Positions 26,508-37,585 of a stretch of DNA of 64,000 bases are shown piece after piece. The stretch lies in the NCBI RefSeq assembly GCF_013377015.1, contig NZ_JACABA010000001.1, forward strand, positions 951,554 to 1,015,553, given 5' to 3'. This DNA is from Rhodopseudomonas sp. Lineage in GTDB: Bacteria > Pseudomonadota > Alphaproteobacteria > Rhizobiales > Xanthobacteraceae. The stretch's first letter is position 1. Each line of letters starts with the position of its first letter. Made by a program: the position numbers and the translations under genes. A model generated the notes under the pieces. The model made no database searches. It was not told where the DNA came from and worked only from the letters and a program-made list of their open reading frames with translations.

Positions 26508-27269
26508 TCAAGCGGCACGGCGGCGCTGGCCGAACAGCCAGAATCCGAAGGCGATCGCGACCGCGCCGGCGAGGCCGAACCAGGTGATGGCGTATTGCAG
26601 ATGGTCGTCCTTGAGATGGACGCTGAGCGGCGCCGGCTTCGGGATGCCGCTGGCCGGCATCGGCAGTTCGAGATCGATATAGAACGGCGCCACCTCGCCC
26701 CAGCCGAGCGCGGTGGCGATGCCGCGCAGGTCGCGCGAAAACCACAGCCGCTTCACCGGATCACCGCGCGGCGTCAGCGCGCCGCCAGGATCGGGAAAGC
26801 GCAGATAGCCGGTCAGCGTCACCGTCACGCCGGTGACGAGCGGCGCGACCGCGCGGTCCTGCTGCGCCCGATCCTGCATTGTGTTCTGGACGAAGCCGGT
26901 ATTGATCACCACGGTCTGCCCGCTCGGCAGCCGCGCCGGCAGCAACGCCCAGGTGCCGGGTCCGGAAATATCGTCGCGCACCGCCGACCCGGATGAGTAC
27001 ACCATCGCGTCGGGGCGCTTGTCATAGGCCGCGGTGAAGACGACGCGGCGGAATTCGTCATGGGCCGGAGTGAGCGCCGCCCAATCGCGGACGTCGGGCA
27101 GTGCGGCGGGGGGCGCAGCGAGCCGCTCGGTCAATGCTGCGATCAGAGCGTGCTTGTCGAGCCGGCGCTGCAGCTGCCAAAAGCCGAGCGACAATAGCAC
27201 CGACACCATCAGCAGCGAAATCAGGGCCAGGCCGGCGATGCCGCGCCGGCGCGGAGCGCGAGCCGTCAT
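26508..27269 (-). CDS. SURF1 family cytochrome oxidase assembly protein
   Basis: 253 residues from the ATG at 27269. An N-terminal span ends in the family motif LGFWQLQRRLDKHALI. The periplasmic domain contains VINTGFVQN, VTLTGYLRFPDPGG and YIDLELP; a C-terminal span (YAITWFGLAGAVAIAFGFWLF) closes it. SURF1 (ShyI) helps insert heme a into subunit I of aa3 oxidase. The start overlaps the DUF983 gene by 4 bases. Confidence 0.95.
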   Translation of the reverse strand: MTARAPRRRGIAGLALISLLMVSVLLSLGFWQLQRRLDKHALIAALTERLAAPPAALPDVRDWAALTPAHDEFRRVVFTAAYDKRPDAMVYSSGSAVRDDISGPGTWALLPARLPSGQTVVINTGFVQNTMQDRAQQDRAVAPLVTGVTVTLTGYLRFPDPGGALTPRGDPVKRLWFSRDLRGIATALGWGEVAPFYIDLELPMPASGIPKPAPLSVHLKDDHLQYAITWFGLAGAVAIAFGFWLFGQRRRAA

Positions 27270-27670
27270 TTCGGTTCGCGATTGATCAACTGGCCGGGGG
27301 CGGCCTTGTGATGGAACTGCAGCGCGATCAGCAGCGCCTTCATCGCGCGCAGCGGCAGCAGCGTGGTCGCCAGAATCAACGGCAGCCACAGCGCGGCGTG
27401 GAGCCAGAATGGCGGCTGGTATTTGACCTCGACGATCAAGGACGCGAGCACCACGATCGCGCCCGAGATCATGATGATGAAGATCGCCGCGCCATCACCG
27501 ACATCGATGAAGGCGTAGTCCAGCCCGCAGGCGTCGCAGCCCGGCCGCAGCGTCAGGAAGCCCGTAAACAACTTGCCCTTGCCGCAGCGCGGGCACTTGC
27601 AGGCCAGGCCGCGCAGGATGCTCTGCGAGAGCGGCAATTTGGTTTGGAAATCGGTGGCCGGTTCGTTCAT
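27266..27670 (-). CDS. DUF983 family membrane protein of the oxidase cluster
   Basis: 134 residues. An N-terminal zinc-ribbon-like unit has CPRC and CDAC cysteine pairs (KCPRCGKGKLF, GCDACGLDYAF), followed by two membrane spans (AIFIIMISGAIVVLASLIVEV and LHAALWLPLILATTLLPLRAM). DUF983 genes regularly sit between ctaE and SURF1 in alphaproteobacterial cox clusters. A role in oxidase assembly is inferred from this linkage; the exact function is unknown. Confidence 0.92.
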   Translation of the reverse strand: MNEPATDFQTKLPLSQSILRGLACKCPRCGKGKLFTGFLTLRPGCDACGLDYAFIDVGDGAAIFIIMISGAIVVLASLIVEVKYQPPFWLHAALWLPLILATTLLPLRAMKALLIALQFHHKAAPGQLINREPK

Positions 27671-27739
27671 GATGGATTGATTATCCCAAACAGGGTCGGC
27701 CGTCCTTCACAAACGGACCACCGGGAGGAGATTTGAAGA

Positions 27740-28120
27740 ATGGCCGAGGCTTACGCCACTCTGGAGCGATGGGCGCGGGGCTTCAATGATGGCGACGCGA
27801 GCGCGGTCGCCGCGCTGTATGCGCCGGACGCCGTGATCTGGGGAACGCTGGCCCAGACGCTGACGACGACGCCGCAGGACATCGAGACCTATTTCGTCCA
27901 GGCCGCCCGCGCGGGTCTCAAGACGACGCTGGGGCAGCACGTGACGTCCCGGATTTCCGATGCCTGCGTCGTCGATGCCGGCCATTACGACTTCACGCGC
28001 GTGGCGGGCGGCCAGACCGCCGTGATTCCCGCCCGATATAGTTTCGTCCTGCTGCAGCGGGACGGCGCATGGATGATCGCGCACCATCATTCGTCGATCC
28101 TGCCGAAGCCGATCGGATAG
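27740..28120 (+). CDS. NTF2-like (SnoaL/CaMKII-association type) protein
   Basis: A 126-residue small alpha+beta protein. It starts with a long helix ATLERWARGFNDGDASAVAALYAPDAVIWG (in part AALYAPDAVIWGTL), the usual beginning of NTF2-like SgcJ/EcaC proteins, and ends with YSFVLLQRDGAWMIAHHHSS. A GGGAGGAG ribosome site precedes it. It lies on the opposite strand between DUF983 and ctaE, so it interrupts the cox cluster. Function unknown; the family includes enzymes and ligand-binding pockets. Confidence 0.88.
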   Translation: MAEAYATLERWARGFNDGDASAVAALYAPDAVIWGTLAQTLTTTPQDIETYFVQAARAGLKTTLGQHVTSRISDACVVDAGHYDFTRVAGGQTAVIPARYSFVLLQRDGAWMIAHHHSSILPKPIG

Positions 28121-28141
28121 CGTTTCGCTAAACACACGGGA

Positions 28142-28177
28142 CCAAAAACAAGGGGCGGCCTTTCGACCGCCCCTTGT
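28142..28177 (-). terminator. Terminator between ctaE and the NTF2-like gene
   Basis: AAGGGGCGG pairs with CCGCCCCTT. On the minus strand the stem is followed by GTTTTTGG. It therefore ends transcription coming from ctaE, and could also act on the convergent NTF2-like gene. DUF983 and SURF1 beyond it would need read-through or their own promoter. Confidence 0.8.
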
Positions 28178-28194
28178 CGCACATCCGGCTGCAA

Positions 28195-29052
28195 TCAGTG
28201 CGCGGCGTGCGCCATGGCTTCGGCGCCGCGGCCCCAGACGTAGATGCAGATGAACAGGAACAGCCAGACCACGTCGACGAAATGCCAGTACCAGGCGGCG
28301 AATTCGAAGCCGAGATGGCGTTCCGGAGTGAAATGTCCGGCATAGGCGCGGAACAGGCAGACCGCGAGGAAGATCGACCCGACGATGACGTGGAAGCCAT
28401 GGAAGCCGGTGGCCATGAAGAAGGTCGCGCCATAGACGTTGCCGGCGAACGAGAACGTGGCGTGGCTGTATTCATAGGCCTGCACGCAGCTGAAGATGAC
28501 GCCGAGCGCGATCGTCAGCATCAAGCCATATTTCAGGCCCTTGCGGTCGTTGTGCAGCAGGGCGTGATGCGCCCAGGTCACCGTGGTGCCCGAGGTCAGC
28601 AGGATCAGGGTGTTAAGCAGCGGCAGATGCCAGGGGTCGAAGGTCTCGATGCCCTTCGGCGGCCACACCCCGCCGAACAGCGCCTCACGGGTGGCGTGCA
28701 CCGGATCGCCGGGAAACAGCGACGAATTGAAGAACGCCCAGAACCAGGCGACGAAGAACATCACCTCGGAGGCGATGAACAGGATCATGCCGTAGCGATG
28801 GCTGATCTGGACCACGCGAGTGTGGTCGCCCTTGTGCTGGGCTTCCTTGATGACGTCGGCCCACCAGCTGGCGAATGTATAGAGCACGCCCACGGTGCCG
28901 GCGCCGAACACCAGCGGCGCACCCGTGTACATGTGGTGCATCCAGCTGATCGCCCCGACCGCCATGATGAAGGCCGAGATCGAGCCCACCACCGGCCACG
29001 GGCTGGGATCGACGAGGTGGTAGTCGTGGTGCTTGACTTGCGCCGTGGCCAT
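28195..29052 (-). CDS. ctaE: Cytochrome c oxidase subunit III
   Basis: 285 residues from the ATG at 29052 (GGAG ribosome site). It has seven membrane spans with subunit III signatures: [13 protein letters not shown] at the start, [45 protein letters not shown] and the end [20 protein letters not shown]. It is part of the aa3-type oxidase. It lies 75 bases downstream of ctaG in the cluster. Confidence 0.98.
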   Translation of the reverse strand: MATAQVKHHDYHLVDPSPWPVVGSISAFIMAVGAISWMHHMYTGAPLVFGAGTVGVLYTFASWWADVIKEAQHKGDHTRVVQISHRYGMILFIASEVMFFVAWFWAFFNSSLFPGDPVHATREALFGGVWPPKGIETFDPWHLPLLNTLILLTSGTTVTWAHHALLHNDRKGLKYGLMLTIALGVIFSCVQAYEYSHATFSFAGNVYGATFFMATGFHGFHVIVGSIFLAVCLFRAYAGHFTPERHLGFEFAAWYWHFVDVVWLFLFICIYVWGRGAEAMAHAAH

Positions 29053-29127
29053 TTTGTGTTCTCCGTTATTCCCGGTGTTGGCTTGCATCTGTCCGGTCCC
29101 GACAATCGAATCCCGCGACTTCAACGA

Positions 29128-29745
29128 TCAGAGACTGCCCTTGCGCTTGTCCGGCTCGGTCGAAGCCAGCGGCTTCGGCGTCGGATTCTGCACCGGGTAG
29201 AATGTGTAGGACAGCGTGATGGTGTTCAGCCCGTTGTTTTCTGCGTCGGCGGCCAGCGCCGGATCGACATAGAACACCACCGGCATCTCGCGCTTTTCGC
29301 CGGCGGCCATGGTCTGTTCGGTGAAGCAGAAGCAGTTGATCTTCTGGAAATACGCGCCGACCGTCAGCGGCGCCACATTGTAGGCCGCAATCCCGGTCGT
29401 CGTGCGCGCCGCCTGGTTGGTCACGGTGTAGAACACGGTGATCACCTTGCCGATCGGAACCTCGATCTCGGTGACTTCCGGCTCGAACTTCCACGGCAGC
29501 CCGCCGCTCACGTTGGAATCGAACCGCACTGCGATCTTGCGCTGCAGCGGCGCGGAATCCGGCGACGAAGTCGCCACCTGGGTGGTGCCGTTGAAACCGG
29601 TGGCGCGACAAAACCAGTTGTAGAACGGGACGGCCGCGTAAGAGGCGCCGACCATCAGTGCCACCACCAGGCCGCAGATCGACGCCACGACGGTGTCGCG
29701 CCCGAGGCGCGGGGTCTTGCTGCAGTTGGTTGGCTCCGGGGTCAT
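29128..29745 (-). CDS. ctaG: Cytochrome c oxidase assembly protein CtaG (Cox11)
   Basis: 205 residues from the ATG at 29745; the longer frame begins with TTG. An N-terminal span ([21 protein letters not shown]) is followed by [15 protein letters not shown] and a periplasmic immunoglobulin-like copper domain with the Cu(I)-binding CFCF motif ([12 protein letters not shown]), and then the conserved MPVVFYVDP. Cox11 delivers copper to the CuB site of subunit I. Confidence 0.97.
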   Translation of the reverse strand: MTPEPTNCSKTPRLGRDTVVASICGLVVALMVGASYAAVPFYNWFCRATGFNGTTQVATSSPDSAPLQRKIAVRFDSNVSGGLPWKFEPEVTEIEVPIGKVITVFYTVTNQAARTTTGIAAYNVAPLTVGAYFQKINCFCFTEQTMAAGEKREMPVVFYVDPALAADAENNGLNTITLSYTFYPVQNPTPKPLASTEPDKRKGSL

Positions 29746-29761
29746 CGGCCGCAAAGCTCCC

Positions 29762-29932
29762 TCACATCGGCCGCATCAGCACCAACGGTCCCTTGACCAT
29801 GGTGACGGCAAAGAACAGCACGACCAACACGCCGAGCGACAGCGCGATCGCGATCGAGCGCTCGCGCTGGCTCTTCTTCTGCGCGGCGGTGAGAACAATG
29901 CCCGGCAATTTCTGCGGTTGATCCATGCTCAT
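29762..29932 (-). CDS. CoxF-like small membrane protein of the oxidase cluster
   Basis: A 56-residue protein: polar N-terminus ([20 protein letters not shown]), a basic stretch, then one membrane span ([20 protein letters not shown]) ending [10 protein letters not shown]. Its place between ctaB and ctaG is where alphaproteobacteria carry coxF. Three close ATGs (29938, 29932, 29926) exist; 29932 has the best distance from the GAGGAG site, which overlaps the ctaB stop codon. A role in oxidase assembly is inferred from linkage. Confidence 0.85.
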   Translation of the reverse strand: MSMDQPQKLPGIVLTAAQKKSQRERSIAIALSLGVLVVLFFAVTMVKGPLVLMRPM

Positions 29933-29944
29933 TGTCATACTCCT

Positions 29945-30883
29945 CTAGCCAACCAGTCGCAGCACGCCGCGCGCGACCACTTCCAGCAACAGAACCGAGA
30001 ACAGCGCGAATAGATAAAGGATCGAGAACCGGAACAGGTTCCTTGTCGCGCGCAACGCCGCGCTGCCGGTGCGGCGCTGATAGACGCGGATCGCCAGCAC
30101 CAGCATCCAGCCGCCCAGCAGCAGCGAGGTGACGCCGTAGATCGCGTCGAAATAGCCGAGCGGCCACGGCGCGAACGCCACCGCCACCAGCACCACGGTA
30201 TAGAGCAGGATCTGCAGCCTTGTGTGATCGGCGCCGGCCACCACCGGCAGCATCGGCACCCCGGCGCGGGCGTAATCGTCGTTGCGGAACAGCGCCAGCG
30301 CCCAGAAATGCGGCGGGGTCCAGAAGAAGATGATCGCAAACAGCAGCAGCGGTTCGACCGCAAGCGATCCGGTCGCCGCAGCCCAGGCCACCACCGGCGG
30401 CAAGGCGCCGGCGGCGCCGCCGATCACGATGTTCTGCGCGGTCGAGCGCTTCAGCCAGATCGTATAGACCACGACGTAGAAGAAGATGGTGAAGGCGAGC
30501 AGCGCGCCGGCCAGCCAGTTGACCAGAATACCGAGCGTGATCACCGAGAAGAACGCCAGCGTCATGCCGAAGGTCAGCGCTTCCGGGCGGGTCACCTTGC
30601 CGCGTGGGATCGGCCGATTGGCCGTGCGCGTCATCAGCGCATCGATGTCGTCTTCGTACCACATGTTGAGCGCGCCGGAGGCGCCGCCGCCGACTGCGAT
30701 GCACAGGATCGAGGTGATCGCCAGCACCGGATGCACCGAGCCGGGCGCGAGGAAGAAGCCGACCAGCGCGGTGAACACCACCAGCGACATCACCCGCGGC
30801 TTAAGCAGTGCGACGTAATCGGCGACGCCGGCCTCGGAAATCCGGGGCGCGAACGCGATGCTGTTGCTTTCGATGACCGACAA
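29945..30883 (-). CDS. ctaB: Protoheme IX farnesyltransferase (heme O synthase)
   Basis: 312 residues, nine spans, UbiA superfamily. The allylic-diphosphate motifs are [21 protein letters not shown] (in part [14 protein letters not shown]) and the later GYFDAIYG. It attaches a farnesyl group to heme B to make heme O, the precursor of heme A for the oxidase. The first codon appears to be TTG at 30883, with AGGAGAGGGAG 5-6 bases upstream; no ATG fits. This TTG start may be kept for low expression. Confidence 0.96.
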   Translation of the reverse strand: MSVIESNSIAFAPRISEAGVADYVALLKPRVMSLVVFTALVGFFLAPGSVHPVLAITSILCIAVGGGASGALNMWYEDDIDALMTRTANRPIPRGKVTRPEALTFGMTLAFFSVITLGILVNWLAGALLAFTIFFYVVVYTIWLKRSTAQNIVIGGAAGALPPVVAWAAATGSLAVEPLLLFAIIFFWTPPHFWALALFRNDDYARAGVPMLPVVAGADHTRLQILLYTVVLVAVAFAPWPLGYFDAIYGVTSLLLGGWMLVLAIRVYQRRTGSAALRATRNLFRFSILYLFALFSVLLLEVVARGVLRLVG

Positions 30884-30978
30884 ATCCGCTCCCTCTCCTG
30901 TTGGAGCGCACCCGCCCCGGCCTCAAGGCCGCGGCGGATGCGTCAATCTTGTTCGGCGCGGCACATGCGCCGCGCGCG

Positions 30979-32658
<1,680 letters not shown>

Positions 32659-32692
32659 TCACCCATTCGAAATGTCGCGCGGCAGCCGAGGC

Positions 32693-33544
32693 TCACTGCG
32701 CGGCAGCCCCGGTCGAAGCGAACGAATTTCCCGCGCTGACCGCGATCTGCTGCTTCTTCCAGGCGGCGTAGTCCGCGTCGGTCACGACCCGCACCACGAT
32801 CGGCATGAAGGCGTGGTCCTTGCCGCACAATTCCGAACACTGGCCGTAGAACTTGCCGAGCTTGGTGGCCTTGAACCAGGTTTCGTTGAGCCGGCCCGGA
32901 ATCGCGTCGATCTTGATGCCGAACGAGGGAATCGCGAAGGAGTGGATCACGTCGGCGGCGGTGGTCTGCACCCGAATGACCTTGTTGACCGGCACCACGA
33001 CTTCATTGTCGACGCCGAGCAGCCGCGGCGGCGTCGGCGTGATTTTCGCCCGCTCCGCGTCGGTCAGCATGATCGAGGTGAACTCAATCTTGTCGTCGGG
33101 ATAGTTGTAGGTCCAGTTCCACTGGTTGCCGGTCGCCTTGATGGTGACGTCCGATTTCGGAATATCCAGCTCCTGGAACAGTAGGCGGAACGACGGCACC
33201 GCGATCGCCACCAGGATCAGCACCGGGATGATGGTCCACGCCACTTCGATCAACGTATGATGCGTGGTCTTCGACGGGATCGGGTTGGCCTTGGCGTTGA
33301 ACTTCACCACCACGATCACCAGCAGCGCCAGCACGAACAGCGTGATGGCGATGATCATCCAGCTCAGAAAATTGTGAAACCAGGTGAGATTGTCCATCAC
33401 CGGCGAACCGGATTCCTGAAGCTTGTATTCCCACGGCGCGGGTTGCCCGAGTTCGGCAAACGCCGTCCCGCTGATCGCAACGACGCCTCCCATAATCGCC
33501 AAGCCCAGCAACTGGCGGCCGATCCGGCCCATCAACAGCTTCAT
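32693..33544 (-). CDS. ctaC: Cytochrome c oxidase subunit II
   Basis: 283 residues from the ATG at 33544. A signal sequence (IGRQLLGLAIMGGVVAISGTAFA) is followed by two membrane spans and a periplasmic cupredoxin domain with the CuA site GQCSELCGKDHAFMP and the upstream VIHSFAIPSFGIK. No C-terminal heme c domain is present. It accepts electrons from cytochrome c. It is the first gene of the cluster; its promoter must lie in 33545-33700. Confidence 0.98.
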   Translation of the reverse strand: MKLLMGRIGRQLLGLAIMGGVVAISGTAFAELGQPAPWEYKLQESGSPVMDNLTWFHNFLSWMIIAITLFVLALLVIVVVKFNAKANPIPSKTTHHTLIEVAWTIIPVLILVAIAVPSFRLLFQELDIPKSDVTIKATGNQWNWTYNYPDDKIEFTSIMLTDAERAKITPTPPRLLGVDNEVVVPVNKVIRVQTTAADVIHSFAIPSFGIKIDAIPGRLNETWFKATKLGKFYGQCSELCGKDHAFMPIVVRVVTDADYAAWKKQQIAVSAGNSFASTGAAAQ

Positions 33545-33926
33545 GCCGTTCGCGCTCCCCTTGAAAAAATTTATTCGCACGCTCGCCAATCGACGAAGCC
33601 TGCCGCTTATTGCGTTTCCCGATCAAACCGCGACGATTTGTCCGTGAGAACGCTTCGCATTCCGTTTCTCAAACCATAATTCGCAGGCTGTCGCAATGCA
33701 GTATTGAACTTTAGGCGATGGTTCGCAGATGTTTATCTGATGCCCGCAGCAGGTACCGGCGCGCCGACCAAACCGGTGCCCCAGTATGTGAACCAAGCTT
33801 GACAGATGCGCCCCCCGATGTAGGCACAACACGAACGTTTGACGGGAGCCTGATTCGCTGGCTGCGGGAGGTTGCCTTTATGGTGCCGTCATTGCCGACC
33901 AGTCCCTTGACCTGACCGTCATTGCC
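33545..33926. other. Divergent region between ctaC and the IalB-like gene
   Basis: The region is 380 bases, with no supported gene. It must carry the cox cluster promoter on the left and that of the IalB-like gene on the right. An 11-bp direct repeat CCGTCATTGCC is visible near 33884 and 33916. I see no FNR/FixK-type box here, in contrast to hemA. Confidence 0.5.
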
Positions 33927-34502
33927 ATGGGATCGACCCTGATGGGGTTTTCGAAATTTCCTCCGATTCGCGCCGCATCCGGCCGGCCCGTTCGCCACTC
34001 AGTGTGGCGCCTCGCGTTGGTTGGCACGGTTGCGATCGCCTGGCACCTCGGGATCGCCACAGGCGCACAGGCGCAAGGCGCGGTGCGCTCGGTCCATGGC
34101 GACTGGCAGATCCGCTGCGACACCCCGCCCGGCGCAAAGGCCGAGCAATGCGCGCTGATCCAGAGCGTGGTGGCGGAGGACCGCTCCAACGCCGGCCTCA
34201 CCGTGATCATCCTGAAAACCGCCGATCAGAAGAGCAAGCTGATGCGGGTAGTGGCGCCGCTCGGCGTGCTGCTGCCGTCCGGCCTCGGGCTCAAGCTCGA
34301 CAACGCCGACGTCGGCCGCGCCGGCTTCGTCCGCTGCCTGCCGAACGGCTGCGTCGCCGAAGTGGTGATGGACGACAAGCTGTTGGGCCAGCTGCGGACC
34401 GCCAAGACCGCCACCTTCATCATCTTCGAGACGCCTGAGGAAGGCATTGGCTTCCCGCTCAGCCTCAACGGGATCGGCGAAGGCTACGACAAGCTGCCTT
34501 GA
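33927..34502 (+). CDS. Invasion-associated locus B (IalB) family exported protein
   Basis: 191 residues with a signal peptide (LALVGTVAIAWHLGIATGAQAQ) and an IalB-type domain. VHGDWQIRCDTPPGAKAEQCAL and the paired cysteines of FVRCLPNGCVAEVVMDD are hallmarks, as is the end FETPEEGIGFPLSLNGIGEGYDKL. IalB was first described in Bartonella red-cell invasion; in free-living alphaproteobacteria the periplasmic role is unknown. The ATG at 33942 is an alternative start. Confidence 0.92.
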   Translation: MGSTLMGFSKFPPIRAASGRPVRHSVWRLALVGTVAIAWHLGIATGAQAQGAVRSVHGDWQIRCDTPPGAKAEQCALIQSVVAEDRSNAGLTVIILKTADQKSKLMRVVAPLGVLLPSGLGLKLDNADVGRAGFVRCLPNGCVAEVVMDDKLLGQLRTAKTATFIIFETPEEGIGFPLSLNGIGEGYDKLP

Positions 34503-34630
34503 CAGCGGTGGGTGCGGCCCACTGCGATCCATTCCGATCAGCCCTCCCTTTTTCTGAATGCAGTGCTTATCTTCGGATCAACCGACGTTGCGCGGCGATT
34601 TGCTGCGCTCGGCATGGAACCGGAGCTTTC

Positions 34631-36055
34631 ATGACCTCTCTCGCCACCACCTCCCTGCTCGACCGCGCCAATCTTGATCGCGACCAAGTGCGGCGTGAAG
34701 TCTCGCGCGGACTCTCGGGCGCCGACGACGGCGAGCTGTTCCTGGAATACAGCCAGACCGAGGCTCTGGCGTTCGACAATGGCCGGCTGAAGCAGGCGAC
34801 CTACGACACCGCGCAAGGTTTCGGCCTGCGCGCCGTGAAGGACGACGCGGTCGGCTACGCGCATTCGTCGGACGTGTCGCTTCCCGCGCTGATTCGCGCC
34901 GCCGACGCGGTCGCGGCGGTGCGTGGCGACTACAGCGGCACATTCGCCGCCGCGCCGGCGCACACCAATGTCCGGCTCTATGGCGACGACAATCCGCTCG
35001 ACGCGCCGGGCTTCGAGGCAAAGGTCAAGCTGCTGGCCGAGATCGATGCCTATGTGCGCGACAAGGATCCGCGGGTGCGGCAGGTCTCGGTCTCGGTCGG
35101 CGCCACCTGGCAGGTGATCGAAATCCTGCGCCCGGACGGCGAGAGCTATCGCGATGTCCGACCGCTGGTGCGGGTCAACATTTCGGTGGTGGCCGGGCAA
35201 GGCGACCGGCAGGAAAGCGGCAGCAAAGGCTATGGCGGCCGCGAGGGCTACGCCCGCTTCATCGAGACCAAAGCGTGGCGCGAGGCGGCCGATGGTGCGA
35301 TCCGCGAAGCCATGGTCAATCTCGAGTCGGTGCCGGCGCCGGCCGGCGAGATGGACGTCGTGCTCGGCCCCGGCTGGCCCGGGGTGATGCTGCACGAAGC
35401 GGTGGGCCACGGCCTCGAAGGCGATTTCAACCGCAAACAAACTTCTGCTTTTGCCGGGCTGATGGGCCAACAGGTCGCCGCCAAGGGCGTCACCGTGGTC
35501 GACGACGGCACCATTGCTTCAAGGCGCGGTTCGCTGTCGATCGACGATGAAGGCACGCCGACCAGCCGCACCGTGCTGATCGAGGACGGCATTCTGGTCG
35601 GCTACATGCAAGACCGCCAGAACGCCCGGCTGATGAAGATGAAGCCAACTGGCAATGGTCGCCGTCAGAGCTACGCCCATGTGCCGATGCCGCGGATGAC
35701 CAACACCTACATGCTGGCCGGTAGCCGCGATCCGGCGGAAATCCTCGCTTCGGTGAAGAACGGCATCTTTGCCGCGAATTTCGGCGGTGGCCAGGTCGAC
35801 ATCACCTCGGGCAAATATGTATTCCAGTGCACCGAGGCCTATAAGATCGAGAATGGCAAACTCGGCGCGCCGCTGAAGGGCGCGATGCTGATCGGCAATG
35901 GTCCGACCGATTTGCACCGCATTTCCATGATTGGCAACGACGTGCAGCTGGATTCCGGCATCGGCACCTGCGGCAAGCACGGCCAGGGCGTCCCGGTCGG
36001 GGTCGGCCAGCCGACGCTGCGGATGGAACGGATTACGGTCGGAGGAACCGGTTGA
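34631..36055 (+). CDS. tldD: Metalloprotease TldD
   Basis: 474 residues from the ATG at 34631. The zinc motif HEAVGHGLEGD (HExxxH) is followed by FAGLMGQQVAAKGVTVVDDGT and the C-terminal GVPVGVGQPTLRMERITVGGT, all typical of TldD. TldD acts with TldE (PmbA) to trim peptides such as microcins and modified leader peptides. No tldE is nearby. It overlaps the lepB start codon. Confidence 0.97.
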   Translation: MTSLATTSLLDRANLDRDQVRREVSRGLSGADDGELFLEYSQTEALAFDNGRLKQATYDTAQGFGLRAVKDDAVGYAHSSDVSLPALIRAADAVAAVRGDYSGTFAAAPAHTNVRLYGDDNPLDAPGFEAKVKLLAEIDAYVRDKDPRVRQVSVSVGATWQVIEILRPDGESYRDVRPLVRVNISVVAGQGDRQESGSKGYGGREGYARFIETKAWREAADGAIREAMVNLESVPAPAGEMDVVLGPGWPGVMLHEAVGHGLEGDFNRKQTSAFAGLMGQQVAAKGVTVVDDGTIASRRGSLSIDDEGTPTSRTVLIEDGILVGYMQDRQNARLMKMKPTGNGRRQSYAHVPMPRMTNTYMLAGSRDPAEILASVKNGIFAANFGGGQVDITSGKYVFQCTEAYKIENGKLGAPLKGAMLIGNGPTDLHRISMIGNDVQLDSGIGTCGKHGQGVPVGVGQPTLRMERITVGGTG

Positions 36056-36825
36056 TGAGCGTGGAAACGGGATCAATCAAGGCCGCCGTGCGGCGCTGGT
36101 CGTCGCAACTGGGACAGTTGGTGGCGATCGTTGCGATCGTGCTGGTCGGCAAGGGCGCGCTGGCGGAGCCGTTCTATGTGCCGTCCGGTTCGATGGAGCC
36201 GACGCTGCTGATCGGCGACGCGTTGTTGGCGTCGAAATTTCCTTACGGCTACTCCACGGCGTCGCTGCCGATCCATGTCGCCTTTCCGGAAACCGGCCGG
36301 GTGTTCGGCGAAACGCCGAAGCGCGGCGACGTGGTGGTGTTCCGCTGGCCCGGCGACCGTTCCCAGGTCTGGGTCAAGCGCGTGATCGGCCTGCCCGGCG
36401 ATCGCGTGCAGCTACGCCAGGGTCTGGTCTATATCAACGGTGTTTCGGCGAAGGTCCGGCCGGATGGGCTCGGCGAATCCGAAGACGACAACGGCGGCGC
36501 CGAAACCGCGCAGCGCTATATCGAGACGCTGCCCGGCGGCGTCTCCCACGAGATCTTCAAGCTCTATGATCACGGCCGCCTCGACAACACCGAGGAGGTC
36601 GTCGTGCCGTCCGGCCATCTGTTCGTGATGGGCGACAATCGCGACAACTCCGCCGACAGCCGCGTCATGGTGCGCGACGGCGGCGTCGGCCTGCTGCCGA
36701 TGGACAATCTGGTCGGCCGCGTCGACGCCATCGTCGGCTCGTGGAATCCCGGGATTCGCAGCCAGCCGGTGACGAGCTGGCTGTCGGGCTTCCGGATCGC
36801 GCGGTTCTTCACGTCGGTGCATTGA
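36055..36825 (+). CDS. lepB: Signal peptidase I
   Basis: A 256-residue membrane serine peptidase that removes signal peptides. One N-terminal span (LVAIVAIVLVGKGALAEPF) is followed by the nucleophile Ser46 in PSGSMEPTLLIGD. The general-base Lys is in VKRVIGLPGDRV, and box E is GDNRDNSADSR. The ATG overlaps the tldD TGA. This is probably an additional type I peptidase, since the rnc-era locus that usually carries lepB is not in this window. Confidence 0.96.
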   Translation: MSVETGSIKAAVRRWSSQLGQLVAIVAIVLVGKGALAEPFYVPSGSMEPTLLIGDALLASKFPYGYSTASLPIHVAFPETGRVFGETPKRGDVVVFRWPGDRSQVWVKRVIGLPGDRVQLRQGLVYINGVSAKVRPDGLGESEDDNGGAETAQRYIETLPGGVSHEIFKLYDHGRLDNTEEVVVPSGHLFVMGDNRDNSADSRVMVRDGGVGLLPMDNLVGRVDAIVGSWNPGIRSQPVTSWLSGFRIARFFTSVH

Positions 36826-36864
36826 AGATAGCGGCGAAGGGTGCGCCCTCGCCGCCGGCGCGGA

Positions 36865-37581
36865 TCAGAACGACGTCGTCAGATTGGTCAGCCATTGCGG
36901 CGAGGCCTCGACCAGCACCGCCTCGATCTTCTTGTCGGCTCCGCTGATGATCGCCGCGCCGATCAGGATGAAGGCCGCGCCCAGCAAGACCTTCCCGAGC
37001 TTGCCGGCCGACAGCAGCCGGTCACGCACGGCCATCAGCGTCGCGCGGGAGATCTGCCCGAGCAGCACCAGCGGCAGGGCGGCGCCGATGCCGAAGATCG
37101 CCATCGTCAGCGCCACGGTCGGCAGATCCCGTCCCTGCGCGGCCAGCAGCGACGCCGCGCCCAGCGTCGGTCCGACGCAGGGCGACCAGACCGCGCCGAG
37201 CAGCAGGCCGATCGCGAATTGGCCGCCGAGCCCCGACGAGGCCACGCCGCCGAAACGGCGGTCGGCCCAGCCCGACAACGGGCTGCCGGCGGCGGACAGC
37301 CTAGCCTGCCACAACGGCACCAGGAGCACTGCGCCGATCGCGATCATGATCGCCGCGGCGCCGACGCGAAACATCCCGGCGTCGATGCCGAGACCGAAGC
37401 CGGCCACCGCCAGCAGCAATCCGATCGCGGTGAACGACAGCGCCAGCCCCGCCGCCAGCGCCAGCGCGCCGTAACGATGCGCGGTGACCGCGGCGCCCAG
37501 CACGATCGGCACCAGCGGGAGCACGCAGGGCGACAGGATCGACAGCAGCCCGGCCAGGAAGGCCAGCGCGAAGGCAGTCAC
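36865..37581 (-). CDS. CcdA-like cytochrome c biogenesis / thiol transporter
   Basis: A 238-residue, six-span DsbD-domain protein. The SPCVLPLVPIVLG motif is in span 1 and the symmetric SPCVGPTLGAA in span 4; each holds the redox-active cysteine that carries electrons across the membrane. It lies 4 bases after the periplasmic thioredoxin gene. Together they probably pass reductant from cytosol to periplasm for cytochrome c maturation or protein repair. Confidence 0.92.
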   Translation of the reverse strand: MTAFALAFLAGLLSILSPCVLPLVPIVLGAAVTAHRYGALALAAGLALSFTAIGLLLAVAGFGLGIDAGMFRVGAAAIMIAIGAVLLVPLWQARLSAAGSPLSGWADRRFGGVASSGLGGQFAIGLLLGAVWSPCVGPTLGAASLLAAQGRDLPTVALTMAIFGIGAALPLVLLGQISRATLMAVRDRLLSAGKLGKVLLGAAFILIGAAIISGADKKIEAVLVEASPQWLTNLTTSF

Positions 37582-37585
37582 GGAC

